From contig NZ_CAJHOF010000007.1 of NCBI RefSeq assembly GCF_905120465.1, positions 51,794-115,793 on the forward strand: a DNA stretch of 64,000 nucleotides, written 5' to 3'. Numbering within the stretch: the first letter of the stretch is position 1; each line of letters starts with the position of its first letter. The stretch is from Campylobacter majalis (GTDB lineage Bacteria; Campylobacterota; Campylobacteria; Campylobacterales; Campylobacteraceae). Of the stretch, positions 10,396 through 19,484 are shown one piece after another. The notes beneath the pieces were generated by a model. The model ran no database searches and was not told the DNA's origin. It saw only the letters and a list, made by a program, of their open reading frames with translations. The translations under genes and the position numbers were made by a program.

Positions 10396-10423
10396 ATTAT
10401 ATAACAAAAAAAAAAAAAATCAA
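10396..10423 (-). promoter_or_regulatory. Promoter of the autotransporter with T-tract spacer
   Basis: Read on the minus strand, TTGATT (10418-10423) is followed by a 16-nt spacer and a consensus TATAAT -10 box (10396-10401). The start codon lies about 42 nt further on. Twelve of the 16 spacer bases belong to a run of 14 T. Slippage in that run would change the -35/-10 spacing directly. Confidence 0.7.
10406..10419. repeat. Homopolymer of 14 A (T on the minus strand)
   Basis: An uninterrupted run of 14 A on the plus strand, which is T on the coding strand of the autotransporter. It is the longest homopolymer I found in the window, and it sits inside the promoter spacer rather than in ordinary intergenic DNA. 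Confidence 0.95.
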
Positions 10424-10497
10424 CTTAAAGCACAAGAAATTTATCAATTTAAGCTTATTTTTGCTAGTATGGCACGAAATTTGTTTAAGGAAATAGT

Positions 10498-11673
10498 ATG
10501 TCAAGTGTTAAAGAATTCTTAAAGCACGAAGCAAGCGGAGGGATCTTGCTAATGATAGCAACCATCATCGCGCTTGTGTGTCAAAATACGCTTTTGAGTG
10601 AATTTTATGATAGCTTTTTAAAGACAAAATTTACCGTTGCACTTGGCGAATATGCACTATCAAAACCGCTTATTTTATGGATAAATGACGGCTTAATGGC
10701 AGTATTTTTCTTCTTAATCGGACTTGAATTAAAGCGTGAAGTTTTAGAAGGAGAGCTAAGAAATCCTTCTCAAATCGCCCTACCAGCTATAGCTGGACTT
10801 GGCGGCATAGTCGTTCCTGCTGTGATTTTTTATCTATTTACTAAGTCTGATAGTTTTGCACTATCTGGCTGGGCGATACCAACAGCCACGGATATAGCAT
10901 TTGCACTAGGGATATTAAGTTTGCTAGGTTCTAGAGTGCCAACAAGTCTTAAAATTTTCCTTATGACACTAGCCATCATTGATGATTTATGTGCAATTAT
11001 CATCATAGCACTATTTTACACAAGCGATCTTAGTATATTTTCACTAGGCATAGGTGGTGCGTGCATCGCTGTATTGTTCGCATTAAACAGGTTAGGCGTT
11101 AGAAGCAAAGCAGCATATTTAATAGTAGGGCTTGTATTTTGGACGGCGGTTTTAAAATCAGGCGTTCATGCGACACTTGCTGGAGTAATAACTGCATTTT
11201 TCATACCACTTGCCATAAAATCAGACGATGACAAATCGATGTTAAAAGAGATAGAGCATGATTTGCACGGCTGGGTTGCATATGGAGTACTTCCTATTTT
11301 TGCCTTTGCAAATGCCGGTATAGCACTACGTGGTGTTGGCGTGAGTGAGCTAGTTTCAGCTGTGCCACTTGGCATAATGCTTGGACTTTTTATCGGCAAA
11401 CAACTTGGAGTTTTTGCATTTAGCTTTATTGCGATAAAAGCAGGTCTAGCAAAGCTTCCAGAAGGCTCTAGCTGGGCTGGATTATACGGCGTGGCAGTGC
11501 TGTGTGGTGTTGGCTTTACAATGAGTTTATTTGTAAATGGACTAGCTTATAACGACTCAGATGCATTTGCATACGCTGATAAATTAGCCATCTTGCTTGG
11601 CTCACTCGCTTCTGGGGTATTTGGCTATCTTGTATTGCTTTTAACCTCTAAAAAACAATCTACAAACGAATAA
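10498..11673 (+). CDS. nhaA: Na+/H+ antiporter NhaA
   Basis: NhaA is an inner-membrane antiporter that expels sodium in exchange for protons, used for salt and pH homeostasis. The 391-residue protein is highly hydrophobic with about 12 membrane segments. The functional acidic residues are recognisable in TATDIAFAL and in LAIIDDLCAI, matching the Asp133 and Asp163/164 regions of the E. coli protein. An AAGGAAA site precedes the ATG, and a TAGTAT -10 box lies at 10465-10470. It is divergent from the autotransporter and monocistronic, with an imperfect hairpin just after the stop. Confidence 0.96.
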   Translation: MSSVKEFLKHEASGGILLMIATIIALVCQNTLLSEFYDSFLKTKFTVALGEYALSKPLILWINDGLMAVFFFLIGLELKREVLEGELRNPSQIALPAIAGLGGIVVPAVIFYLFTKSDSFALSGWAIPTATDIAFALGILSLLGSRVPTSLKIFLMTLAIIDDLCAIIIIALFYTSDLSIFSLGIGGACIAVLFALNRLGVRSKAAYLIVGLVFWTAVLKSGVHATLAGVITAFFIPLAIKSDDDKSMLKEIEHDLHGWVAYGVLPIFAFANAGIALRGVGVSELVSAVPLGIMLGLFIGKQLGVFAFSFIAIKAGLAKLPEGSSWAGLYGVAVLCGVGFTMSLFVNGLAYNDSDAFAYADKLAILLGSLASGVFGYLVLLLTSKKQSTNE

Positions 11674-11700
11674 ATTTCAGGGGTTAGCACCCTTGAAATT
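11673..11700 (+). terminator. Hairpin after nhaA, probable terminator
   Basis: Arms of 12 bp with one mismatch (AATTTCAGGGGT against ACCCTTGAAATT) enclose a TAGC loop directly at the nhaA stop. There is no good T run after it, so termination may be weak. Confidence 0.5.
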
Positions 11701-11798
11701 CTATGCTATATTAAATAATAATTTAAAAATAATTTAGTAATATTTATTTGATTTTTATAATATTTAGGCTAGAATTCTCAAAATTTTAAGGAGATAAA

Positions 11799-12947
11799 AT
11801 GAGAGTTTTGCTAGCTTTTTTTATGTTTATTTTGTTTTGTTTTGGTAATGAAATTATCGTAAAAGATATGCGTGGAGTTGATGTTAAAATCAAACAAAAT
11901 TTAAGCAATATAGCAACAATTGACGATGGATTTGTTGAGAGCGTAATGACACATCTTGGTGTAATTGATAAAGTTAAGGTTATTGGCTCATGGTCAATGA
12001 AACGTGACTACAAGTATGAGTATGAAAAAATTTCAGGCGAAAAATATACACTTAGAGGCTGGAATGTGATGAAGTATCTACATCCATGGCTAGATGAGCT
12101 ACCGTGCATAAACTCAGCTCAAGGAAATATAATAAATTATGAAACTCTAGCTAAGGCAAATCCAGAGCTTGTTATACTTCGTGTAGGAGACTGCACTTTG
12201 CGTGGTTCAAACAAAGAAGCGACTCAAAAGACTATACAAACAATACAAGCTTTGCAAATTCCACTAATTGTTTTACATGCTCCAAGAGGTGCTGATATAT
12301 CAAGCATGAAAGAAGAACTTAGGGTTTTAGGGGAAATTTTTAACCAAAAACAAAAAGCACTAGATCTATTTGAGTATCTAAACCAAACACAAACACTAAT
12401 AAAACAACGAACACAAAACATAAAAGATAAAGCAAATGTTTTGTATCTAGGGCTAAATGCAAGTGCAAGAAAAAGTGGTGGGGTTGCAAGTAGCTGGGGA
12501 GTAAATACGCCTGAGTCGTTCATACTGCAAAACATCGTAAATGCAAACAATGCTTTTAGGGGCGAAGGTAGTGGAGTAGTGCTAAATTTAGAGCAAATTT
12601 ATGCAACAAATCCGGACGTCATCATGCTTCCTACATTTCACGGCTATCATCCAGTAGATGAGCTTTTGCATTCGGTTGATTTTATGGGATTATCTGAACT
12701 AAACGCCGTTAAAAATAGACGAGTTTATGCCATGCCTTGGACGCCTATGAATTGTGCTAAAAGGCTAGAGTATCCACTTGATATGCTAATTATTGCCAAA
12801 GCCGCATATCCTGAAATTTTTAACGATATAAAAGTGCATGAGTATGCGTTAAATTTTTACAAACACGTTTATAACGTAGATGATGAAACTGCAAAAGCTT
12901 TGTTAAATGAACAAATTTTAGGATGGACGATAGAGCTTGATTTTTAA
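11799..12947 (+). CDS. Periplasmic binding protein of a FecCD-type ABC importer
   Basis: This is the solute-binding component of an importer of the iron-siderophore/haem/cobalamin class. The 382-residue protein opens with a signal peptide (hydrophobic to about residue 16) without a proper lipobox. It continues with VKDMRGVDVKI and two lobes typical of helical-backbone class III binding proteins; NPELVIL and NPDVIMLP are characteristic strands. Cysteines at 103 and 132 could form a disulfide. The permease gene starts inside its last codons (11-bp overlap), followed by the ATPase. An AAGGAG site precedes the ATG, and TATAAT lies at 11756-11761. The substrate cannot be named from sequence: iron chelate, haem or cobalamin-like compounds are all possible. 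Confidence 0.85.
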   Translation: MRVLLAFFMFILFCFGNEIIVKDMRGVDVKIKQNLSNIATIDDGFVESVMTHLGVIDKVKVIGSWSMKRDYKYEYEKISGEKYTLRGWNVMKYLHPWLDELPCINSAQGNIINYETLAKANPELVILRVGDCTLRGSNKEATQKTIQTIQALQIPLIVLHAPRGADISSMKEELRVLGEIFNQKQKALDLFEYLNQTQTLIKQRTQNIKDKANVLYLGLNASARKSGGVASSWGVNTPESFILQNIVNANNAFRGEGSGVVLNLEQIYATNPDVIMLPTFHGYHPVDELLHSVDFMGLSELNAVKNRRVYAMPWTPMNCAKRLEYPLDMLIIAKAAYPEIFNDIKVHEYALNFYKHVYNVDDETAKALLNEQILGWTIELDF

Positions 12948-13947
12948 AAAATTTTTGCTTTTAGGAATTTTAATAGTAGCCCTAATGGTCTGCATGAGCC
13001 TTGCTTTCATGCTTGGAGAGTATGAAATCGCACTATCAAGATGCCTTGAAGTTTTAGCCGTTAAAATTTTGGGTGCAAATTTTGACGTTAGCAAAATGGA
13101 CATGGTGATTGTGTTTGACGTTAGGCTTGTGCGAATCTTAACGGCGGCTTTTGTTGGATTTGGACTGTCTGTGGCTGGAGCGGTATATCAAGGCTGTTTT
13201 AAAAATCCGCTAGTTGAACCATTTATCTTAGGGGCTAGTTCTGGGGCGGCATTTGGGGCGGCTATCGCAATTGTCTTTTCTGGATTGATTTTTGGCGTGA
13301 CATTTGCAGCATTTATTTTTTCGCTTTTGGCTGTATTTTTATCATATATTTTGGCAAAAAATGGCAAAAATTTACCAAGTGTTGCACTTGTGCTATCTGG
13401 CATAATTGTAGGTGCGATGTTCTCATCTGGTGTTGGAATTATAAAATACATGAGTGAAGATGCTGAGCTTAGAGAGATTACATTTTGGATGATGGGCGGC
13501 TTGTATCACTCTAGCTGGGGTAGTTTAGCACAAATTTCATCTATTGTTTTTTGTGCATTTATAATACTTTTAATGATGTCACACAGGCTAAATTTGCTCT
13601 GCCTTGGCGAAAATGAAGCCAAAATACTTGGCATAAATCCTGAGCTAAACACAATAATTTTCATAACAATTGCTACTTTAATCAGTGCTGTTTGCGTTGC
13701 AAATGTCGGCATAATCGCATGGATTGGGCTTATCATGCCACATGTTGCCAGGCTCATAATTGGTCCAGATAATAGATGGTTGCTTGTTTTTGCTGGACTT
13801 TTTGGAGCCATTTATCTGCTTGTTTGTGACACAATTGCACGGTGCTTAGTTTTATCAGAGATACCAGTTGGCATAATAACATCACTCGTAGGTGCTCCAT
13901 TTTTGTTCGCACTTCTTAGATCCAAGACAAAGGAGCTTTTAAAGTGA
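12937..13947 (+). CDS. FecCD-family ABC permease
   Basis: This is the membrane channel subunit of the importer, 336 residues with about ten membrane segments. FecCD/BtuC signatures are clear: GLSVAGAVYQG followed by NPLVEPFILGASSGAAFG in the first half, and the cytoplasmic coupling segment GLIMPHVARLIIG near the end. The start appears to be TTG at 12937, inside the end of the binding-protein gene, with GGATGG upstream. The downstream ATPase begins with a GTGA overlap. This tight packing implies translational coupling of all three subunits. Confidence 0.92.
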   Translation: MIFKKFLLLGILIVALMVCMSLAFMLGEYEIALSRCLEVLAVKILGANFDVSKMDMVIVFDVRLVRILTAAFVGFGLSVAGAVYQGCFKNPLVEPFILGASSGAAFGAAIAIVFSGLIFGVTFAAFIFSLLAVFLSYILAKNGKNLPSVALVLSGIIVGAMFSSGVGIIKYMSEDAELREITFWMMGGLYHSSWGSLAQISSIVFCAFIILLMMSHRLNLLCLGENEAKILGINPELNTIIFITIATLISAVCVANVGIIAWIGLIMPHVARLIIGPDNRWLLVFAGLFGAIYLLVCDTIARCLVLSEIPVGIITSLVGAPFLFALLRSKTKELLK

Positions 13948-14717
13948 GTCTTATTGTCCAAAACCTAAATTACGAATATGAAAATTTTAAACTAAGAAAT
14001 ATAAATCTAGAACTTAAGGGCGGAAATTTATATGGTCTTTTGGGTGCAAACGCAAGTGGCAAAAGCACATTTTTTAATTGCGTGATGCATATTTTAAATC
14101 CTAGTGGGGGCAATATATACATAAATAATGAAAATATAGCAAACAAAACATCATCATGGATGGCAAAACAAATATCATATGTGGCACAAAACCATCATGT
14201 AGATTTTGGTTTTAGCGTGTATGATTTGGTAGCAATGGGGCGATATGTGCATAAAAAAAGTATTTTTGGGTTAGGCAAAACAGACAAAAAAATGATAGAT
14301 TATGCTTTAGAATTTGTTGGAATTTCTCACTTAAAAAATACAAGCATTACTAAACTAAGTGGCGGTCAAAAACAGCTTGTATTTTTGGCACGATCTTTAG
14401 CACAAGATACTCCAATAATCTTGCTTGATGAGCCAACATCTGCTTTAGACTTTAAAAATCAAATTTTACTTTGCAAAATTTTAAAACAATTAACAAAAAC
14501 TGGTAAATGCATATTTTTTTGCACTCACGATATCAATCACGTGCTTTGGTTTTGTGATAAGGTTGTGGCATTTAAAAATGGCGAAATTTTAGCGTATGGC
14601 GATGTAAAAAGCGTGATAAATGATGAGATGTTAGCAAAAATTTATGGCGACATCTGCACTTTAGAAAACATAAAAAATACAAGCGTCGCCATGCCTAAAT
14701 CAACTAGCAGTATTTGA
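13944..14717 (+). CDS. ABC importer ATPase (FepC/BtuD type)
   Basis: This is the nucleotide-binding subunit powering the upstream permease. All motifs are intact: Walker A GANASGKS (34-41), Q-loop Gln82, signature LSGGQ (138-142), Walker B IILLDE (158-163) and switch His195 (THDINH). It is 257 residues long, with a GTG start at 13944 overlapping the permease stop and an AAGGAG site inside the permease end. The last 18 bp overlap, tail to tail, the end of the radical SAM gene on the other strand, so no terminator separates the two convergent units. Confidence 0.94.
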   Translation: MSLIVQNLNYEYENFKLRNINLELKGGNLYGLLGANASGKSTFFNCVMHILNPSGGNIYINNENIANKTSSWMAKQISYVAQNHHVDFGFSVYDLVAMGRYVHKKSIFGLGKTDKKMIDYALEFVGISHLKNTSITKLSGGQKQLVFLARSLAQDTPIILLDEPTSALDFKNQILLCKILKQLTKTGKCIFFCTHDINHVLWFCDKVVAFKNGEILAYGDVKSVINDEMLAKIYGDICTLENIKNTSVAMPKSTSSI

Positions 14718-16058
14718 TAGTATTGCCTCTGCCTTTATTGTGTCATGCTCATCGCTCATTATGCGTAACATCTTTGAGCTTTTTATCTTAGCGTCATCTT
14801 TAAAAATAGCCCTAACTCTATCCATACCAGCATAAAAATCACGCATTAAAGTTAGGCATATGTATCTACCAAAATCAGTTGGCTTGATTAATCCGTCACT
14901 CTCTTTTATCGCACCGACAAGCTTTAGCATACTCATTTCAAAAGCTAGATCTTTATGAATATTTGCTTTATTTTGTGAGTTATAAGCACTCACATCGATA
15001 CAGCCGTCAAATAGCTTGATTAAAAGCTTATATCTTAACATCTCTTTGCGAGTAAAGCTACACTTTGCTATCACCGCACTCTTGCCTGATTTAATCTTGC
15101 GTGCGTAATCAAGCAAATTAAACGCATTTATCACAAGCTCTCCATCTAAAAAGCTAAATGCACCACTTCCGATACCGACATATTCGCTGTTTGAGCCGAC
15201 ATATTCATCTTTTAGATCTGATTTTTGCTTAGCAAAAGCCCATGCGTTACTTTGATAATAATCGCTAAAATTTTCACATATTATCTCATAAAATTTTCGC
15301 TCATTATCTACATTTGATACGCCAAGTGTTTTTGCTATGGCATCACGCGTCATATTTGATTTCATAAGTGGATAAAGCGTAATTTGCTCAGGTGCTATTG
15401 ACTTTGCAATCTTTATATCATTTAGTAGTTGTGCTTGTGTCTGATTTGGTAAATTAAAAATCAAATCAAGACTAAGCATAGGAAAGACACCCATTGCATT
15501 TTTTAGCTTTTTTTGCACATCTGCCGAGCTACCAAATTTCTCATATCTGCCTACTTTTTTAAGTATCTCATCATCAAAGCTTTGAACCCCTACACTAAGC
15601 CTATTTATTAATCCATCAAAACGCCTTAAGCTTTCTGGTTGGATATGGTTTGGATCAGTTTCGGCTGAAATTTCAGTAATACCAAACAGCTCTTTTGCCA
15701 AAATCAACGTTTTTTCAAGCTCGGCTTCATTAATGAGCGTCGTTCCGCCACCAACATACATAGAACCAAACTCAAAACCATGCTCTTTCATCTGCCTTAA
15801 TTCTGTGCGTAAATTTTCAAAATACAATTTTGCTACTTCTTGCTCATAGTGATATTTATGAAATGAGCAATAAGGGCAAAATGTATGACAAAATGGCACA
15901 TGTGCGTAAAGCATATAGCTTTTGCCTGGTTTTGGCTTTTTTATATATGTGTCTGGATTTTGTAAAATTTTAATGTTAAACTCATTGTAAAGGGATTTAT
16001 CAATAGATCTATGTGCATAAGATAATGCCAATTTTTCAACTACATTTTTTAAGCCCAT
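14700..16058 (-). CDS. HemN-like radical SAM protein
   Basis: This 452-residue member of the coproporphyrinogen-oxidase-like radical SAM family carries the [4Fe-4S] cluster motif CxxxCxxC at Cys57, Cys61 and Cys64 (FCHTFCPYC), with VGGGTT (102-107) for SAM binding. The C-terminal half resembles the HemN/HemW/HutW accessory domain. Family members include oxygen-independent coproporphyrinogen oxidase, the haem chaperone HemW and haem-opening enzymes such as ChuW. Sequence reading alone cannot choose between them. From memory, C. jejuni has a similar gene beside cmeABC. Its position facing a FecCD importer suggests, but does not prove, a link with haem or tetrapyrrole. Function remains open. Confidence 0.75.
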   Translation of the reverse strand: MGLKNVVEKLALSYAHRSIDKSLYNEFNIKILQNPDTYIKKPKPGKSYMLYAHVPFCHTFCPYCSFHKYHYEQEVAKLYFENLRTELRQMKEHGFEFGSMYVGGGTTLINEAELEKTLILAKELFGITEISAETDPNHIQPESLRRFDGLINRLSVGVQSFDDEILKKVGRYEKFGSSADVQKKLKNAMGVFPMLSLDLIFNLPNQTQAQLLNDIKIAKSIAPEQITLYPLMKSNMTRDAIAKTLGVSNVDNERKFYEIICENFSDYYQSNAWAFAKQKSDLKDEYVGSNSEYVGIGSGAFSFLDGELVINAFNLLDYARKIKSGKSAVIAKCSFTRKEMLRYKLLIKLFDGCIDVSAYNSQNKANIHKDLAFEMSMLKLVGAIKESDGLIKPTDFGRYICLTLMRDFYAGMDRVRAIFKDDAKIKSSKMLRIMSDEHDTIKAEAILSNTAS

Positions 16059-16234
16059 TCTTCAAACTTCCTTTATCAAAAATCAACTTTTTAGTTTAAC
16101 AAAAATTTACTAACATTTTACTTATAAGGCTAATTTTTTGTATTTTAACTTAAAAATTTAAATTATTTTAGAATTTTTAAATTTTAAATAAGAGCCAAAA
16201 TTTTAAGCATTCCTAAAATTTCAGCTCTATTTAA

Positions 16235-16732
16235 TTATTTGAGATTTTTAAAACTTAGTGGAAGCTCTAAATTTAAAGCCTTTATTATCCTTATGCACTC
16301 TTGCAAGTCGTCTATGCTCTTGCCAACAACCCTGACCTCTTCGCCTCTAATCGTTGCATTTACTTTAAGTTTTGCGTCCTTTATGGTCTTGGTTATCTTT
16401 TTGCAGTTGTCGCTATCAAGCGTATCGTTTAGCTTAAGCGTTGCCTTAATATTTGCACCACTTGCATTTTCACGCTTAGTTTCACTAACAGCAACTGGCG
16501 GAATATTACGCTTAATTAACTTTGATATTACGATATCCTTTAGGGCATCTACTTTGCTATCACTTGTGCTTAAAAGCGTGATTGTTTTTTCTTTTTCATT
16601 TAGATTAATCTCGGCAACAATGCCTTTAAAATCATATCTTGCACTAAGTTCTTTTTTAGATGTTTCTAGTGCGTTTTTAACCTCCATGAGATCAACCGCA
16701 CAACTAACATCAAAACTATGCTCACTTGCCAT
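16235..16732 (-). CDS. yajQ: YajQ-family nucleotide-binding protein
   Basis: This 165-residue protein of the UPF0234/YajQ family starts [14 protein letters not shown] and contains two copies of the small alpha-beta fold typical of the family. The conserved ARYDFKG lies near residue 35 and a [16 protein letters not shown] segment near 145. Members bind nucleotides, including cyclic-di-GMP in Xanthomonas; the role in Campylobacter is not known. The gene begins 11 bp inside the end of the dehydrogenase gene, so it is the last gene of a minus-strand unit. A gap of about 175 bp without visible features follows. Confidence 0.9.
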   Translation of the reverse strand: MASEHSFDVSCAVDLMEVKNALETSKKELSARYDFKGIVAEINLNEKEKTITLLSTSDSKVDALKDIVISKLIKRNIPPVAVSETKRENASGANIKATLKLNDTLDSDNCKKITKTIKDAKLKVNATIRGEEVRVVGKSIDDLQECIRIIKALNLELPLSFKNLK

Positions 16733-17651
16733 CTATAAAATCCTTTATATTTATAACCACTTTTTCTATCAGCCTTACACGCGCCTCATAACTACCCCAT
16801 GCAATATGCGGAGTAATTATCAAATTTGATTTATTTTTGATATTTAGAAGTGGATTATCAGCGTTCATAGGCTCAGACACAAGCACATCAATACAAGCTT
16901 TGATATTTTTAGAATCTATCGCATCAGCTAATGCCTTTTCATCAACTATACCACCACGACCAAAATTTGCAAGTATAGCACCATTTTTCATCTTAGCAAA
17001 CTCGCCACTACCAATAAGCCCCTTTGTTTTATCATTAAGTGGTGCATGAATACTTATGATATCGCACTCTTTTAGCATCTGCTCTAGCTCGACTCTAGCA
17101 TAAGGCACATCCTGAGTGTTGCCGCTTGGCGAATAATAACAAACACTAGCACCAAATGCAACGGCTACATTTGCAACATTTCGCCCTATCTCGCCAAGCC
17201 CAATTATGCCAAATTTTTTACCTGAAATTTCATATATGCTTCTATCAAGATTAACAAAAATATCGCTCTTAGCCCAACCGCCACTTTGGACATAATCATC
17301 ATAGAATTTCACCTCATTTAGCACAGCCAAAATCGAAGCAAAAGTTTGCTGTGTAACGCTATTTGTTGAGTATCCAGCGACGTTTTTTACAGGTATGGAT
17401 TTTTCTTTGGCGTATGCCATATCGACATTATTTGTGCCAGTTGCAGTTATGCAAATTAGTTTTAATGCACACGCATCAATTACATCTTTAGTTATTAGCA
17501 CTTTATTTGTGATGACAACATCGGCATCCTTTAGCCTAGCTATTGTCTCGTCAGGCTTTGTTGTCTGATAGCAAACAAACTCACCAAACTGATTAAATAC
17601 GCTTAAATCAACATCGCCAAGAGTTTTGGCATCTAAACAGACCACTTTCAT
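16722..17651 (-). CDS. D-2-hydroxyacid dehydrogenase
   Basis: This is a 309-residue NAD-dependent dehydrogenase of the D-isomer family. It shows the dinucleotide motif GLGEIG (151-156) and the catalytic set Arg232 (FGRGG), Glu260 (SEPM) and His282 (TPHIAWGS). By resemblance it could be a glycerate/hydroxypyruvate or lactate-type enzyme; the substrate is not decided by these motifs. It overlaps yajQ by 11 bp and lies 37 bp after the ATP-grasp gene on the same strand. From memory, the same three genes stay together in C. jejuni near cmeABC, so the association is old, but no shared pathway is evident. Confidence 0.9.
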   Translation of the reverse strand: MKVVCLDAKTLGDVDLSVFNQFGEFVCYQTTKPDETIARLKDADVVITNKVLITKDVIDACALKLICITATGTNNVDMAYAKEKSIPVKNVAGYSTNSVTQQTFASILAVLNEVKFYDDYVQSGGWAKSDIFVNLDRSIYEISGKKFGIIGLGEIGRNVANVAVAFGASVCYYSPSGNTQDVPYARVELEQMLKECDIISIHAPLNDKTKGLIGSGEFAKMKNGAILANFGRGGIVDEKALADAIDSKNIKACIDVLVSEPMNADNPLLNIKNKSNLIITPHIAWGSYEARVRLIEKVVINIKDFIDGK

Positions 17652-17688
17652 GATTACTCCTTATTTTGGGTTTTTAATCAACTAAAAA

Positions 17689-18864
17689 CTACTTAATATA
17701 ATGACCTACAAATTTTGACATATTATTTAATATAGTGCCACCTTTACGATATCCTAACGCACACCCCTCAAAAGCAAAAAACACACCAGCTTGATATTTT
17801 TCGCCATTATCATCTTGATTAAACTCATAAAATTCCTGATAAACAGCACTATTTTCATCATAAACACCGTCATTTTTCTCGCTTACAGTGCCGTTTGCCT
17901 CTACAATAGACACATTCGCACCCTCTCTACCAAAAATCGGCTTTTTCACACATTTTACGCCATCAAGTGGCTTAGTATCGGCACGAAGCAAAAGCGGATG
18001 ATTTGGATATAAATCCCATAAAATTTTAAGTATCGCCTTGCTTTGAAAAAGCAACGTATAAGCTGGGTTTAAAATAATAGCTTTTTGGTTGTTTACTATA
18101 TTTTTTAATATCAAAGCTAGTTCGCCCTCTTGCACTGCTATTTGCTCCCATGCAATAAGCTTAAACCAAAACTCATAGTTTTGTCCGTTATAAAAAATTC
18201 CCTCATTATCATCAAAACTAACCTCATCAACATAAGCAAACTCAGCTTCAAAACCAGCCTCTTTTGCCGCTGTAGCAAGTAGTTTTGTTGTGTTGTCATC
18301 TTCGCTTGATCCAGCAACCGTGCTAAATAAAATCCTCCAGCCATCATAAAGCTCGTCAAATTTACTCGTATCCTCTTCAAGCGTAACAAGACGCTTAAAA
18401 TTTTCAACCAAACCTAAATATAAGTCATTAAATTGACTACTTTCATCCATTTTATTATATTTAAGCATAGCCCATTGAATGATAGCTGTTTCAAATACTG
18501 CTGTTGGCGTATCGGCGTTAAATTCAATTAGCTTAATTGGCTTACCATCAAGCCCACCAGCCAAATCAAAGCGACCATAAAGATGCCAATGCACGTCATT
18601 TTCCCAACTTTGCTTAACAAGCTCAACAAGGTTAAATGGTATCCCAACTTCGTGAAATAAATTGTTATCTATTATATGCTGAGCCGCCGCTACAAACATA
18701 TCATAAAGCTCATTTGCAGCTTGATAATACATCTCTGCTTCATCTTGACTAACGCAAACTAACTCATCAGCAACATAGCTCGTATCGTCAGTATCTGTGT
18801 GCCATGAAAAGCCAATTTGCTCTAAGAAATTTTTATCTAACGCATTTACTTTAGTTAATCTCAT
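17689..18864 (-). CDS. Glutathionylspermidine-synthase-like ATP-grasp protein
   Basis: This resembles the synthetase half of bacterial glutathionylspermidine synthase: an N-terminal segment with FSWHTD, a central IEFNADTPTAVFE motif, and KPIFGREGANVSIV near the C-terminus for the ATP-grasp nucleotide site. At 391 residues it lacks the amidase domain of the bifunctional E. coli enzyme. I chose the ATG at 18864, which has GGGCGG about 7 nt upstream. A TTG at 18870 would overlap the preceding stop but has no usable ribosome site. A peptide-amine ligase is the family expectation; the real substrates are unknown and Campylobacter is not known for glutathionylspermidine. The lipoprotein and HTH genes upstream are tightly linked. 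Confidence 0.82.
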   Translation of the reverse strand: MRLTKVNALDKNFLEQIGFSWHTDTDDTSYVADELVCVSQDEAEMYYQAANELYDMFVAAAQHIIDNNLFHEVGIPFNLVELVKQSWENDVHWHLYGRFDLAGGLDGKPIKLIEFNADTPTAVFETAIIQWAMLKYNKMDESSQFNDLYLGLVENFKRLVTLEEDTSKFDELYDGWRILFSTVAGSSEDDNTTKLLATAAKEAGFEAEFAYVDEVSFDDNEGIFYNGQNYEFWFKLIAWEQIAVQEGELALILKNIVNNQKAIILNPAYTLLFQSKAILKILWDLYPNHPLLLRADTKPLDGVKCVKKPIFGREGANVSIVEANGTVSEKNDGVYDENSAVYQEFYEFNQDDNGEKYQAGVFFAFEGCALGYRKGGTILNNMSKFVGHYIK

Positions 18865-18866
18865 AA

Positions 18867-19484
18867 TCAACCGCCCGACGATTGTGTGCTTGAACTTGAA
18901 GCTTTATTTTGAGTATTTGAGCCAAAAAATCCGCTCTTGCCACTACTTTTTGGTGCATTTGCTGTGCTTCTTGCGTTGTTAAAACTATTTACACTTCTGG
19001 TGTATGCACTTGGATTTTTGTATGCTGCTTGGCGTTGAGATTGGAAATTTTGGTTATTAAATAGCTTATTTCCTATCCAGCTACCTATAATGGCACCCGC
19101 CATTGAGCTAAGCAATATCTCGCCAAGTCCCAAACCACCACTGCTTAGCTGCGCATCGGCTGGTTTTGTTAAATTTGATGTGCCATCATCTATCTTGGCA
19201 TTTTCAGCGGCGATTAATGCATCCATCTCCTCTTTGCTTAAAACTCTCTCGGTGCCATCAAGCTGCTTTAAGACAACTCTGGTTTGACTTGCTGGATACT
19301 CTTCAACTACCTTATATTTTCCAGCCGATGTCTCTTCGATTATCACAAACGCACCAGTTGCTTGGTTTTGCTCATTTGCACTTTCAAACTCATTATTGTT
19401 GCCACACCCTGACAAGCCTGCCATAACTATCGCACCAAATCCACCAATCGCTGCATAAGTTGCAATTTTTTTAATATGCTTCAT
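18867..19484 (-). CDS. UPF0323-type lipoprotein
   Basis: This 205-residue secreted lipoprotein has a lipobox LSGC with Cys27 as the acylated residue. After a QATGAFVIIEE segment come VVLKQLDGTERVLSKEE (about 71-87), a glycine-rich helix (GEILLSSMAGAIIGSWIGNKLF) and a low-complexity tail rich in Ser, Asn and Gly. The length and layout match an uncharacterised Campylobacter lipoprotein family that I recall from C. jejuni beside the same dehydrogenase and ATP-grasp genes. It overlaps the HTH gene by 4 bp and ends 2 bp before the ATP-grasp start, so the three are one translational unit. Function unknown. Confidence 0.8.
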   Translation of the reverse strand: MKHIKKIATYAAIGGFGAIVMAGLSGCGNNNEFESANEQNQATGAFVIIEETSAGKYKVVEEYPASQTRVVLKQLDGTERVLSKEEMDALIAAENAKIDDGTSNLTKPADAQLSSGGLGLGEILLSSMAGAIIGSWIGNKLFNNQNFQSQRQAAYKNPSAYTRSVNSFNNARSTANAPKSSGKSGFFGSNTQNKASSSSTQSSGG

